Source: Rhodeus uyekii (Eukaryota; Chordata; Actinopteri; Cypriniformes; Acheilognathidae). From it: a stretch of DNA of 64,000 bases. Positions 43,545 to 54,189 of the stretch are shown piece after piece (the stretch's first letter is position 1; each line of letters starts with the position of its first letter). The DNA is taken from assembly GCA_037043235.1 (NCBI GenBank), contig JAWRVZ010000025.1, positions 2,383,501 to 2,447,500 on the forward strand, written 5' to 3'. Position numbers and translations under genes: made by a program. The notes under the pieces were generated by a model. It had not been told where the DNA came from and did no database searches. It saw only the letters and a program-made list of their open reading frames with translations.

Positions 43545-44471
43545 CACTCCAGTCACAAGAGGAGCCCTGTGCCAATGGTCTGCCAATGGCTCTAAGAAAT
43601 TCATCCCGGTACCAAACAGCAGGAAGGGAACCATTGGTCAATAATGGTCTGGGGAGGAATGTCCTAGGAGGCTAACACAGACCTCCATGTGTTAGCCTCC
43701 TAGGACATTCCTCCCCAGACCATTATTGACCCACCACCTACCAGTCATGCTGGATGTTGTCACACAGCATCTCCAAATTGTTTCTGTCACATGTTCTCAA
43801 TGTGAACCTTATCTCATGCGGGAATAGAATGGCGTGCCAATAGCGGACTTATAATCAGATACGGAGTTTAGGTGTTCTCTGGCAAATGACAATTGGGCTG
43901 AACAGTGCTGGGAATTAATTTTAAAGCATTAATTTTAAAGGACCTCATGGTACCCTTCTGAAGTCTGTTTCTGACAATTTGGTAAGAAACATGCACACCA
44001 GTAGCCTTCTGTTCCTCCTTACACAAAGGAGGTTGCCCTTCTACGTCTCTGTCTGTGTAACAGCATCTCTTCCATGCTCTTGAAACAGACACACCAAACC
44101 TCCTTGCGATGGCACATGAGGATTTGTCATCCTGGAGAAGCAGGAGTGCCAGTGCAACCTGATTGGTTTGCTGATACTGCCTCATGCTACAGACAGTGAT
44201 AATGACACTAAAGAAAACACAACATTATGGACAAATCTATCAGGAAAATAAAGAGAGAACAATTATCTAAGGCCACCACTTACAAAATCATTCCTGTTTT
44301 TGCAGTTGTGTGGCTGCTGCCTCTCCAGTGCACCGGTTGTCACTTTCATTTTCACCAAAGCAGGTGAAATTAATTAAAAATCACTTACGGTTCCTAATGG
44401 GTCTGATTGATATCCCTAAAGCTTAATACACTGTGATTATTAACTGGTTCTTTAATATTTTTTGAACAGTG
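43545..44471 (-). mobile_element. Tc1-like family II relic with inverted duplication
   Basis: The minus strand starts CACTGTTCAAAAAATATT, then MRQYQQTNQVALALLLLQD and SCAIARRFGVSVSRAWKR (helix-turn-helix). GVHVSYQIVRNRLQKGTMR follows, then the central block GGGSIMVWGGMS, and beyond the palindrome SLPAVWYRDEFLRAIGRPLA. So N-terminal and part of the DDE domain are represented, with a large deletion after residue about 95, stops, and a 44-bp inverted repeat inserted in the catalytic region. Tc1 enzymes cut and paste at TA sites; this copy cannot. Confidence 0.82.
43636..43731. repeat. Perfect 44-bp inverted repeat, 8-bp loop
   Basis: Left arm 43636-43679, loop GACCTCCA (43680-43687), right arm 43688-43731; I see no mismatch. 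Both arms correspond to the GGSIMVWGGMS-coding part of the Tc1 transposase. Confidence 0.95.
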
Positions 44472-45689
44472 CATTAACAGAGTAAATACACTTGGTCCCA
44501 GAAAGGGCTAAGAGTGAATAACATAAACCGTCAGATATTTACTATCAATGTGTCTAATTCTGATAAGCAATGCATATGGCGAAAAAAAAATTATCCTATT
44601 AAATCTGGATTATCAGCGCAGGAACAGCTCAGGGATGAAATCATGTCACTGTTGTTAAGCTTCAGGACCTGATCTTCACTTCAAAGAATATATTTGAAGA
44701 GGAAAGATTTACTTTTATTTGTTAATGTGACAGGAATTGAGTGTGCAAGCATCACCCGTTGTCTGTGTTGTGGGTTACTTTAGGTTTAGTCAGTAGACCC
44801 TGGGATACAAAATTATTTTTTTCTCACTGCCAATAAATAAGAGTTTACCAGGATAGGAGTTTAGCACGAAAGAAAGCCACAATAGACATACAAAATAGAT
44901 TCAGTTTCAGAAAAAAAAACAGTTCAATCAAATGGCTTTCTTTTTTTTCTTCTTTTTTTTTTTTACATTCCAAAATTCAATCTGAAGCATGATTCAGTGT
45001 TTATGGACAAATCAAGAGTGTGTGTTTCGGTGACTCAAAAGGCAATCACTTATTAAGTCTCTGAATGAATTAGCATTTTTGAATGAATTGGCCAAATGAA
45101 TAATTCAATGACTTGTGCATATGGACAGCAATATGTTTCGAACCTGAATGGGTTTTAATAATTATTTGAATGAGTCAATGGGCCTGTCCCAGATTTTCTT
45201 TGATAAAATCGTTTGAATAAATGAGTCAACAAGTACACTTATTGAACAAGACATTAATGTGCCACCATCTGCGGGTGTAACAATATAACCTGCAAAAAAA
45301 AGACACTGACACTATGAAACATAGTTAGACGTGCAACATTAAATTCATCTTGCATGTCTAGTCAAACTCCAAAGAGTAAATGTCTCTTCCCTTCTATTTA
45401 TTAGAATAGATTGCTTCAAAAACACAGATGTTGTGTACGATGCCACAATAAAATATTTTTTTATTCTGGACTCATAATCTGTTAAAAATTCAGTGAAAGG
45501 ACATCAGAAATGACACATTGCTCATGCAAAATGTACACTGATTGGAGGCTGCTAGCTGAATGCAATCTCATAAGTAACCACGCATCTACAGACCCTCCAA
45601 TTAAATGGTCCTCAATGATAACTTCTTCCTTTACTTATTTACTGTTCAGAAGTGCAAGAGTCAGAATCAGTTAACTCAGTGGTCCCCAT
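44472..45689. other. Unassigned AT-rich DNA
   Basis: T-rich runs near 44940-44965. No features. Confidence 0.45.
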
Positions 45690-46007
45690 CCCCAGTATCG
45701 GTCCACAGATGAAATGGTACCGGTCCGTGTATCAAATGTTATCGGCCCACCCAAGGAAATTATACTTTTTCCAATGTATGTACAAGAGTTGAGCGACAGC
45801 TTTGCTGTCAAAACCCCCCATCAGAAGTTTAGCGGAGTATCGCTCTCCACCACCACAGCAACTTTAAGTACCGTATTTTCCCGCAAATATCCCGCTGGTT
45901 ATACCAGATTTTACAAACCCCGCAGGGGGGTTGCGGGATATATAAGGGTGCGGACTATTTCTTTCTGTTTTTCTTTCTTGCACGGGTTATCTGGCCTCTG
46001 TACTGTC
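45690..46007. mobile_element. Two MITE-like ends
   Basis: 45679-45760: CAGTGGTCCCCATCCCC with ATGGTACCGGTCCGTG is a common hAT-derived wording. 45872-45960: ACCGTATTTTCCCGCAAATA and ATATAAGGGTGCGGAC is another dispersed terminus. Neither has a paired end here. Confidence 0.4.
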
Positions 46008-46290
46008 AATCTTACAGCTGGTGCTGATAGGCTGTCTGACCTGTCAATCATTCAAGAAGACGTGATTGACTGTCTATAATCTGATAGCTGGTGCTGATAG
46101 GCTGTCTGACCTGTCAATCATGTAAGAAGACGTGATTGGCTGTCTAGCAATCTGACAGCTGGCGCTGATAGGCTGTCTGACCTGTCAATCATGCAAGAAG
46201 ACGTGATTAGCTGTCTATCACTCTGATAGCTAGCACTGATAGGCTGTCTGACCTGTCAGTCATGCAAGAAGACGTGATTGGCTGTGCTGC
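46008..46290 (+). repeat. Four-copy tandem array, 70-71 bp unit
   Basis: The block GATAGGCTGTCTGACCTGTC recurs at about 46026, 46096, 46167 and 46238, each followed by 'agaagacgtgatt'. The same unit is single in the pogo-like copies at 20.1 and 39.1 kb. The array ends exactly where the Tc1 relic begins. Confidence 0.9.
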
Positions 46291-46970
46291 CAGCCTGCAC
46301 AGTGGTAACAAGGCATGATGGATCCACGTTATCATTCTTTTTACACCAAATTCTGACTCTACCATCTGAATGTCTCAACAGAAATTAAGACTCATCAGAC
46401 CAGGTCAACATTTTTCCAGTCTTCAACTGTCCAATTTTGGTGAGCTCATGCAAATTGTACCCTCTTTTCCTATTTGTAGTGGAGATGAGTGGTACCCGGT
46501 GGGGTCTCCTGCTGTTGTAGCCGTTGTACATTGTGGTTTCACAAATACTTTACTGCATACCTCGGTTGTAACGAGTAGTTATTTCAGTTAAAGTTGCTCT
46601 TATATCAGCTTGAATCAGTCGGCCCATTCTCCTTTGACCTCAAGCATCAACAAGGCATTTTCGCCCACAGGACTGCCGCTTCCCTTTTCACACCATTCTT
46701 TGTAAACCCTAGAAATGTTTGTGCATGAATATCCCAGTAACTGAGCAGATTGTGAAATACTCAGACTGGCCCGTCAGGCACCAACAACCATGCCATGCTC
46801 AAAATTGCTTAAATCACCTTTCTTTCCCATTCTGACATTCAGTTTGAAGTTCAGGAGATTGTCTTGACCAGGACCACATCCCTAAATGCATTAACTGCCA
46901 TGTTACTGGTTGATGAGATAATTGCATTAATGAGAAATTGAACAGTTGTTCCTATTAATCCTTTAGGCGA
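46291..46970 (-). mobile_element. Tc1-like family I relic, N-terminal two thirds
   Basis: The minus strand starts with a terminus containing CCTAAAGGATTAATAGGAAC, then encodes the helix-turn-helix region, YNSRRPHRVPLISTTNRK, WSDES (first catalytic Asp) and DPSCLVTTVQA. Homology stops there at 46291. The second catalytic Asp and Glu are absent. Frameshifts are present. Confidence 0.8.
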
Positions 46971-47640
46971 GGGTATGTTCCTTGTATGTGTCATATGGGA
47001 TGCACACAAGCACAGCACATCACCTTCTGTAGCATCCATATCTACAAAAAACACATACTCCCACCTCTGTAATAAATATGGAGATGTCAGTCCCATTTTA
47101 TAATTTATCATATTTTGAGTCAGTCGTGTAGGATCATTGAAAACAAATTCCAAAAACAATCTTCTCCACTTTTGGCCACTACTGTATAATTGTCAGGGTT
47201 ATGTTTTGTTCCATTAGTTTCCTCTTGTTTTAGTTTGGCCTTTATTCTGTTCATGTTTGGCTGTGACTGATAAGATTTAAAATGCTGCCTTCGTAAGATG
47301 TGTTCCATGGTAAGAAGGTCTCAAGGCACATCTGAATCCAAATTTAGCTTCACTTCTTGTCTCCTGATCAATACCATAAAAGTAGCATTTGCTACCTTTG
47401 ATATCCCTCTCCTTTGGTTTCCATTCTATTACGGTTGAAAAAAACAATGAAGATGGCATATTAAAGTTGCGTTTGGTGTTTAGTTTGTATGTAAATATAT
47501 GACCAATGTTTTTCACTTCTGATGCCATTTTCAGGGAGAAATTACTTTTGCAGTAATTAAGCATTCACTCAGTTTTGCTGTAGATCATTAAACTGAAATC
47601 AGTTTTGTGAGGCACTGTCATGCTCATATGTTGCCTATAA
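46971..47640. other. Unassigned DNA
   Basis: No feature recognised. Confidence 0.4.
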
Positions 47641-47775
47641 TCAACCAATCAATCAAAATTTATTTATATAGTGCCTTCCAACAACCAAAAGGTACACAAG
47701 GCGCTTTCCAATAAAAACATCAAACATCGCATAAAACAGTACATATAAAGTCATAGCATGATAAGGCAGTGAGGC
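47641..47775 (-). mobile_element. LINE-type 3' tail fragment
   Basis: AATCAACCAATCAATCAAA followed by TTTATTTATATAGTGCC and AAGGCGCTTTCC. A short repeat leading into a TTTATTTATATAG core is a common LINE-derived fish repeat. It resembles the start of 58320-58735. Clade not identified. Confidence 0.5.
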
Positions 47776-48531
47776 CTATTGCTGACAGTTTTATTTATTT
47801 ATTTATTTAATTTACAGACTGAAATTACCATTGTTAAACATTTTTATGTGATTTTCAGTTTTTAACTATAGTGTATTGGCAGCGTCTTGTTATGGAGAAG
47901 AAAAATCAATCTGGTCTTTTCCGTGAGGTCTTCACATTCTTTTATTGCATCGACACACAGTCACGGTCAACGTTTTCAGAAATGTATTTCAATTTGCGCT
48001 CCTTGCTGCTGGAGTGAAAGTTCTCCAAATACTGACACGAGACCTTCTCTATTTTCAACACTACACTTCTGTCTTCCCTCTTTTTTCAACCACCAAACCA
48101 CATTATTTCTCCCATACTCATGAGCACACATCTGCAATCGTATGATCTTTTGCAGGAAATGGTTTTGAATTTTTTTTTTTTTTTAACATAAGGCAAAAAG
48201 CTAGCAGAATGCTGGAGTGGACACTGGGACACAGAGTGGGTTGGATTACTGACTCTTCGCTTTAACAGATGGCTGAGACACTCTTTACCGTCCACCGTAC
48301 CTAAAAAAGAGGTCACATCTGGTCAACCCTCTCTCTTTCCTTCACTGCCAAAACAACTGCAGATGTAGCAGCATACATACCTGACAAACTCAACTGATGC
48401 AACAGTAGTGCAAGTAGCTGAATGGATACAATGATTGAAAGGATTTCAATTAAAACCTCTCTTTCCTCCATATTTATTGTGATAAAACGTTTATTTTATT
48501 AGGTAGGAAACAGTTATACATTTTAAATTAA
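47776..48531. other. Unassigned DNA
   Basis: T-run near 48170-48184; no gene recognised. Confidence 0.45.
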
Positions 48532-49367
48532 CCCTTTCGCGCATACGATCACACCGGTGTGATCAGTCTTGGCTGTGCCCTGGAGGGTACGATCACACCG
48601 GTGTGATTAGAACGTTCGTGCTTCACGTCATCAACTGCTAAATTCAAACGTGTTTTCGCGCGTCTTCTGGCGCTGATTCAGAGATGGGCGCGCTTAAAGC
48701 TTGTCATATATCACAACTACTCAGTGTTTTCAACCACATATGGTTTATTTTCGGTTTCAGACCTTTAAATACTCATAAGTACTCGCAAAACAATACATCT
48801 ATACTTTGAAAAAATACAGACTGACGTCCATAAAAGCAGAAATGGCAATCGTTCAATTATAAATTGATCAGATAAATTAGATACACATTGCATAAGTAAC
48901 TATAAAGTCCACTGTATTCTTCTCCCACTCCCAACGGCCGTTTACTGTCATGTTTTTCAGGAGAAGCGACTGCATTTGCGTTATAAATCAGACCGATCAG
49001 ATTCTCCGAACTGCGGCGCAAACAAACATGGCGGCGCCCTTCCCACATCATAGATCAGCTAAAATGGTCATTATAAAAGATTTTAAACGAAAAAACACAT
49101 TTACTTCCACATATTTCAGAATGGAAATATCAGGTAGTTGATAACATAGCCAACAAGTGTGTGAATATTTTGAATAAATAAGACATACACTAAATAAATG
49201 CGACGCACATGTTATACAGCGCTTTTGAGACTGCGGTGTGTCAAAGTGACAAGCATGATGCGTTGCCATGGAAACAATAAGGTAAACATTCTAAAATAAC
49301 GGTCGCCTAAAAAAACTCACTCTGGGGGGGGGTCAGAGGTTATATTTAGAACTTAAGTGCGAAAGGG
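48532..49367. mobile_element. piggyBac-type non-autonomous element, 836 bp, TTAA TSD
   Basis: TTAA at 48528-48531 and 49368-49371 flank CCCTTTCGCGC... and ...GTGCGAAAGGG. The TTAA target and the CCC/GGG inverted ends are the piggyBac hallmarks. The left subterminal region carries two copies of a palindrome (48547 and 48591). No transposase frame. Two partial relatives lie at 53095-53222 and 53790-53945. Confidence 0.85.
48547..48608. promoter_or_regulatory. Twin GATCACACCGGTGTGATC palindromes
   Basis: Perfect 18-bp palindrome at 48547-48564 and a second with one terminal change at 48591-48608, 44 bp apart, 15 bp inside the piggyBac-type terminus. The position fits subterminal transposase-binding repeats; this role is inferred. 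Confidence 0.6.
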
Positions 49368-49371
49368 TTAA

Positions 49372-50340
49372 ACTTTAAAGCAAAATGACATGAAAACATG
49401 GTCTTTTGATGGAATCACTACAAGTAATATGAGTTCCTATTTGGTTAGACAGACTGACATCATGGGGTAACTGAATGACCTCAAAGTAACCCAATCACTT
49501 TGCCCAATTAACCAATTAATGCCCAATTAACAATGGCCAGTGGGATTTGCATACCAAGACATTACAGTCATAACAGACATTACTCACGTCCCAAGACCAA
49601 ACAGCAATTTGAATCGTTAACAAAATTGTAATGTTGTACAATTGCAGCAATTTTAATTACCTCTGCAGTTCTTTATAAGAGGAAAACTTCATCTGACGGC
49701 CACGATCACTGTCTCCCATGCCTGGGTAAACAATATGCTTAGAGGGTGTTCATGGATGGTACATGCACTCACTGCTAGAGCATGTCCATATTGGCATTGC
49801 GATCATAACTAACTTTCTTTAATATGGAGGCACAAGTCCTCTCTGCTGTTACCCAGCCCCTAGCCGCTTTGCATAGTAGAGCTGCAGGTCTTGTTACATA
49901 CATGAGGTTTACAGTGGGAGCCTCTTCACCCATTCCACTGCTGGTCCCAGGGCAACCAATACCCACATTCTCAATAAAAGAGTAGTTTCCATAAGCTTTG
50001 GGTCATACTGAGCTGACAGCAAGCAATGTTCTGATTCCTCACTCTCAGCCAACCCTTCATTCTCCACGGGGAAGGAGTTTGTGTTTTGGGGATGCACTTA
50101 GGGGACACATGGAGCCAGGAAAGTGTAGCACACTCACCGCTTCTACTCCGGGATGCTGTGCCTTCAGATTTGGGTCTTACTGTTCCTTGGTGCCTGCCTG
50201 CATGATATTGTACTGTGTCTCTGGTGCCACTGTAACAGAGCTAGCATTCCCAGGCCATCCAGTCAGGTATGTAAGATTGCAGTCCTTTCTGGTCAATAAA
50301 ACTTGCACCTCTAGCAGAGATGAGGATTGTACAGTCATCA
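49372..50340. other. Unassigned DNA, possibly degraded DIRS gag
   Basis: The block continues into a DIRS RT relic in the same orientation, but I could not align 49740-50340 to a gag convincingly. Confidence 0.3.
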
Positions 50341-50900
50341 TAGGTAGGTCATCATACTGAAGAAAGATGGGGAGGTTAAGTTCTATCTCAGTTCAAGATG
50401 TTCATGCCGAAATACATCCTCTCGTGCCTTCACTCCCAGGATTGATTTTCAGTGATCAACCTGAGGGAAATTTACTTTAATGTCTCAAAATCTCTCTTGA
50501 CACAGACCATTCATTTGTTTTGCTTTGGAGAATCAAACATGTCAGGACAAGATCCTCCCCTTTGGGCTGTCTTTATCTCCCCACATTTTTACCAAAGTTG
50601 CGTAAGGCTGCCTGTAACACGCTCAGGGAGGTTGGCATTTAAATCTTGAACTAACATGATGACTTGCTCATTTTGTCACTCAGTTTTGCTAACACGGGGA
50701 CCTGGAGCTCAGACACATCATCCATCTGGGGCTTAGGATCAACAGGGAAAAGGGCGCTCTCCCTCATGCACAGCATCTCTTTTCTTGGCCTGGAATTGGA
50801 CTCATTTAGTCCTTGATCTCACCAATGAGCGCACATTTAGGTTAGGGAATATGTTCAGGCAAAAGACAGTAGGCCCACACAAACAATTTCTTGTGGTTAT
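50341..50900 (+). pseudogene. DIRS-type reverse transcriptase relic
   Basis: LKKDGEVKFYL (usual KKDGGLRPIL) opens the domain. DWFSVINLREIYFNV corresponds to motif A, where DLKDAYF is usual, and PPLWAVFISPHF to the LPFGLALSPRTF block. A stop-HDDLLIL stretch is what remains of the YLDDWLIL active site, and ISFLGLELDS is the FLGTVIDS block. Multiple stops and frame changes. In the family this RT makes the cDNA that a tyrosine recombinase later integrates. Confidence 0.72.
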
Positions 50901-50924
50901 TGTGGCTCATTGTTGACTGGAAAA

Positions 50925-51335
50925 ATTTCGATTTCTGTTGTGAAATTCAAATGGTAGAGTCAGAATTTGGCATGAACAGAATGAGAACATGGATCCATCA
51001 TGCCTTGTTACCACTGTGCAGGCTAGTGTGTGTGTGTGTGGGGTGGGAGTGTAATGGCGCGGGGGAAAAATGGCACTAAAATGGCCCAACAGTCACCAGA
51101 TCTCAACCCATTAGAGCCTTTTTGGGATGTGTTGGAACGGGAGCGTCGTGCCTTGGATGTGCATGCCACAAATCTCCATCCACTGCACGATGCCATCCTA
51201 TCAATATGGGCCAACATTTCTAAAGAACGCTTTCAGCATCTTGTTGAATCAATGCCACGTATAATTAAAGCAGTTCTGAAGGTGAAAGGGGGTCAAACAC
51301 AGTATTAGTATGGTGTACCTAATAATCCTTTAGGT
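50925..51335 (+). mobile_element. Tc1-like family I relic, C-terminal part
   Basis: Plus strand: EFGMNRMRTWIHHA region, a deletion after about 51010-51065, then MAQQSPDLNPLEPFWDVLER (the last catalytic Glu region), ILSIWANISKERFQHLVESM, KVKGGQTQY and a stop, then the terminus ACCTAATAATCCTTTAGGTG. The C-terminal open stretch is intact from 51077 to 51305. It sits between two DIRS-like blocks, so it may have inserted into a DIRS element. Confidence 0.82.
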
Positions 51336-51960
51336 GAAAGTAGTTCCTTGATGAGGGAACAAGATGCTGCCTCAGCTCCACATTCCCTCTTCGAGGAACT
51401 GTTTACATGCATAACTTGAGACCTTCCCTTTCAAAGGAACTAGTGCCCCCAGAGGTAGCCTTCTGAATGCTGCCTGCTGCATAGCGGCATCCTGGAACAC
51501 CTGGAAGCAAAAGCTGTTTACAACGCCGACAGTCATTGCCCTCAAGTGCCGATCGAGATTGCTCCAGACAGATAAAACACAGAAAGATGTGCATCCCTGC
51601 CCGAAATGTAACACAAGCAGGAAAATCACTTGCTATAAGTCTGCTGCACCATATTTCACAATAATTTCTTTCTCTGTTTTTGGGATGTGGGAAGCTCTTT
51701 TCTTTAAAATCTAGACTAGGGAGTTCACATGCACATGCAGCCAGCACACACACTTTCACTGTAACACGTGCTTACTGAAGACACTCAAAAATGCCTCTTC
51801 CGGTTTTCGGTGCACCTTTATCTTCCTGGTTCATGACCTTAATGGCCCGTGACATGCATTCACACTCGTTCGATCGATACAATAGTGCTTTACAAGACGA
51901 CATGCCAAGGCATTCTCCTAGCATTTCGACGCAGCATGAGTTCCCTTGAAAGGGAACAAT
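51336..51960. mobile_element. DIRS-type terminal region (tentative)
   Basis: TAGTTCCTTGATGAGGGAAC at the left and GTTCCCTTGAAAGGGAAC near 51942 are short hairpins of the type found at DIRS ends, and the block follows a DIRS RT relic. No coding evidence. Confidence 0.4.
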
Positions 51961-53094
51961 AGTTAATTGTTGTTAACTGAGATTGAGTGAGAAAAACACT
52001 GACTTGGCAGATTCTGAAAGATTAAAGCTGTAAAGTACAACTGTGATACATTTCTCTAAAACCTACCTGAAAAACTAAAATGTTTAAAACGTTTTGTACC
52101 GTCATTTCGAAACAATATTAATTTTCACAATGTTTACTTTTTTTTTTTTTTTTGGGGTGACACTAAACAATTTCCCTGTTTGCCCCTGTGGGTTGAAGAG
52201 TGGTTTCCTATGCATGTTATAGTGTGCAGTGGACTCTACTCAGAGGATCACAGCAGCTGGCTGAGAGGCAGGGATGATGAAGGCTGAGTCTGGCTGCTAC
52301 TGAGTCAGGAGTGGGCAGAGAGAGTCAGCAGCCTTCCTGAATAATAACCAGACAACAGGTCCACATTTCGCCATCCAAATGCTGCCAAGGACACACACAA
52401 ACAGACATGCACGCACACATACACACATCCATGAACAGTTCTGATCATGCTCTGGCAGCTTGCTCATTTATTGGACACAAGAATATAAATTGATGTTTGA
52501 AGAGCTTTCAAAGGAGAGAGTCTGATGTCTGATGTGACTAAATGACACAAAGTGTAAAATATTATTTTTACACAGTAGAATTTGAATAATTTTCTGAATA
52601 AATAAGCTATTTAATGCTGAGTATGGAAAAGTCCATCTGCACCTCAGAGTGAATTTAATTGTATTTCTTTTGATTTGTGAATTGATATCTCACAAATAAA
52701 TTTCTCTTAATTAATAAACTGTCAATTTTTATAATTGTTATTTTTATATATATCTCATAATATTATTTTTTTAACACAGACTTCAATTTTCTTGAATCTG
52801 TTGTTTTAATTCTGCAAGTTAATTTATCAGCAGATTAGTTGTTTAGCACACAGTGTCTACACTGGACTGTTGTCGTCTGATTTGTGCTGCAACAGCTAAA
52901 GGCTTTCTACACTGGATGCGACTGAGCAAAGCATTTGTCCATCATTATAAACAGAACGAGGTATCAGATTGCTGACGGATATTTGTTGCGCACATTGCAT
53001 CCAGTGTAGACAGAATCGATAAGTTTTATACCAAGTTTTAATTTTATTTTTTTTTCCGCACAGTTCATGTCTGGTGAAGGCAAGGAGTAACAAA
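51961..53094. other. Unassigned AT-rich DNA
   Basis: T-run at 52138-52154. No gene or element recognised. Confidence 0.45.
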
Positions 53095-53222
53095 ACACAC
53101 TACTTTTGTAGAAACACACTACAACCATGACGTGTCGCCATGGAAACAATAAGGGGAAACATTCTAAAATACCTGTTGCCTGTGGAATCAGTGAGAATAC
53201 TTTAAACTTATGTGCGAAACGG
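53095..53222 (+). mobile_element. piggyBac-type right-end fragment
   Basis: Shares CGCCATGGAAACAATAAGG, AACATTCTAAAATA and TGTGCGAAACGG with the right end of 48532-49367, and is followed by TTAA (53223-53226). Confidence 0.75.
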
Positions 53223-53226
53223 TTAA

Positions 53227-53785
53227 GTGTTAAATTAAGTCAGTTGTATCACCACGTGTGGTGTGTAGCAGGATGCTGGATAGCAATTCTCCAACTGAAC
53301 TTTTCTCTTTGTGTATTTTCTACTTTGTTATTTACATTTTTTCAATCATCCCTTGATGTCTCTGCTATTCGTATTAAAATAGACTCTTGACTGAGTGACA
53401 GGAGCAACTGAATTTTGTTGAATTCTTGCTTGTGTGTGTGTGTGAGTGTGTGTCTAAACAGCTCACTCTGAGATAAAGGCATAGAATGTTCTTGGCTTAA
53501 GAATTATATTATTTATATTAAAATTAGACTCTTTGGCAGTAGCAAGGTCCCATTTTGTCTTCCAATTTTATCTACCCTGCTTCCATGTAGGAAACTCTTC
53601 TAGACATTTAAGTCAGTTCATTCACACTTTTTTTCCGCACAGTTAAAATCTCTCTTAATTAATAAATTAAGAACAGTGTAACTTCTAGAGAGTTAGATAA
53701 ATTAAGAACAGTGTAACTTCTAACAGTGTAACTTCTAGAGAGTTATTTCGGACATTCGGACAGCTATTTTCAGTCGTGCTTCTGT
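53227..53785. other. Unassigned DNA with a short tandem duplication
   Basis: AATTAAGAACAGTGTAACTT and TCTAGAGAGTTA words repeat two to three times within 53661-53746. Confidence 0.5.
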
Positions 53786-53789
53786 TTAA

Positions 53790-53945
53790 CACTCGCTTGT
53801 AAGTTTATAACATGCTGGGGGTCAGTGAGAATGAGTTTTTTTTAAGGTGAACGTTATTTTTTTATGTTTCCCCTTATTATGTCCACAGTGATGCATCATG
53901 CTTGTCACATGACACACTGCATCCACAAAGACACTGTTTGATAGA
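53790..53945 (-). mobile_element. piggyBac-type right-end fragment, inverted
   Basis: After TTAA (53786-53789), CACTCGCTTGTAAG... and GTTTCCCCTTATTATG with GCATCATGCTTGTCAC are the reverse complement of the same right-end sequence. With 53095-53222 it makes an inverted pair about 570 bp apart. Confidence 0.65.
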
Positions 53946-54189
53946 TGGATATCATCCATATTCATCGTATTCACCAATACATACAATAAATATGATCACT
54001 TTCATTTAGTTTTACCAATCCAGTTTTTTTAATCCAACAAGGTTGTGAATGTATGGCATCAACTACCTGATATTCTGATTTTCAAATATGTGGAAGTGAA
54101 TGTGTTTTGTTGTTTAAAAATCTTTATTATGATCATATTGGCAGATATATGTTGCATGATGAGTATTGTCATGCAAATTGATTAGAAAG

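Noticed and set aside
46008..46290. CRISPR-like regularly repeated array
   Set aside because: The unit has no conserved-repeat/unique-spacer pattern; whole 70-71-bp units are similar, and single copies occur in transposons. The host is a eukaryote.
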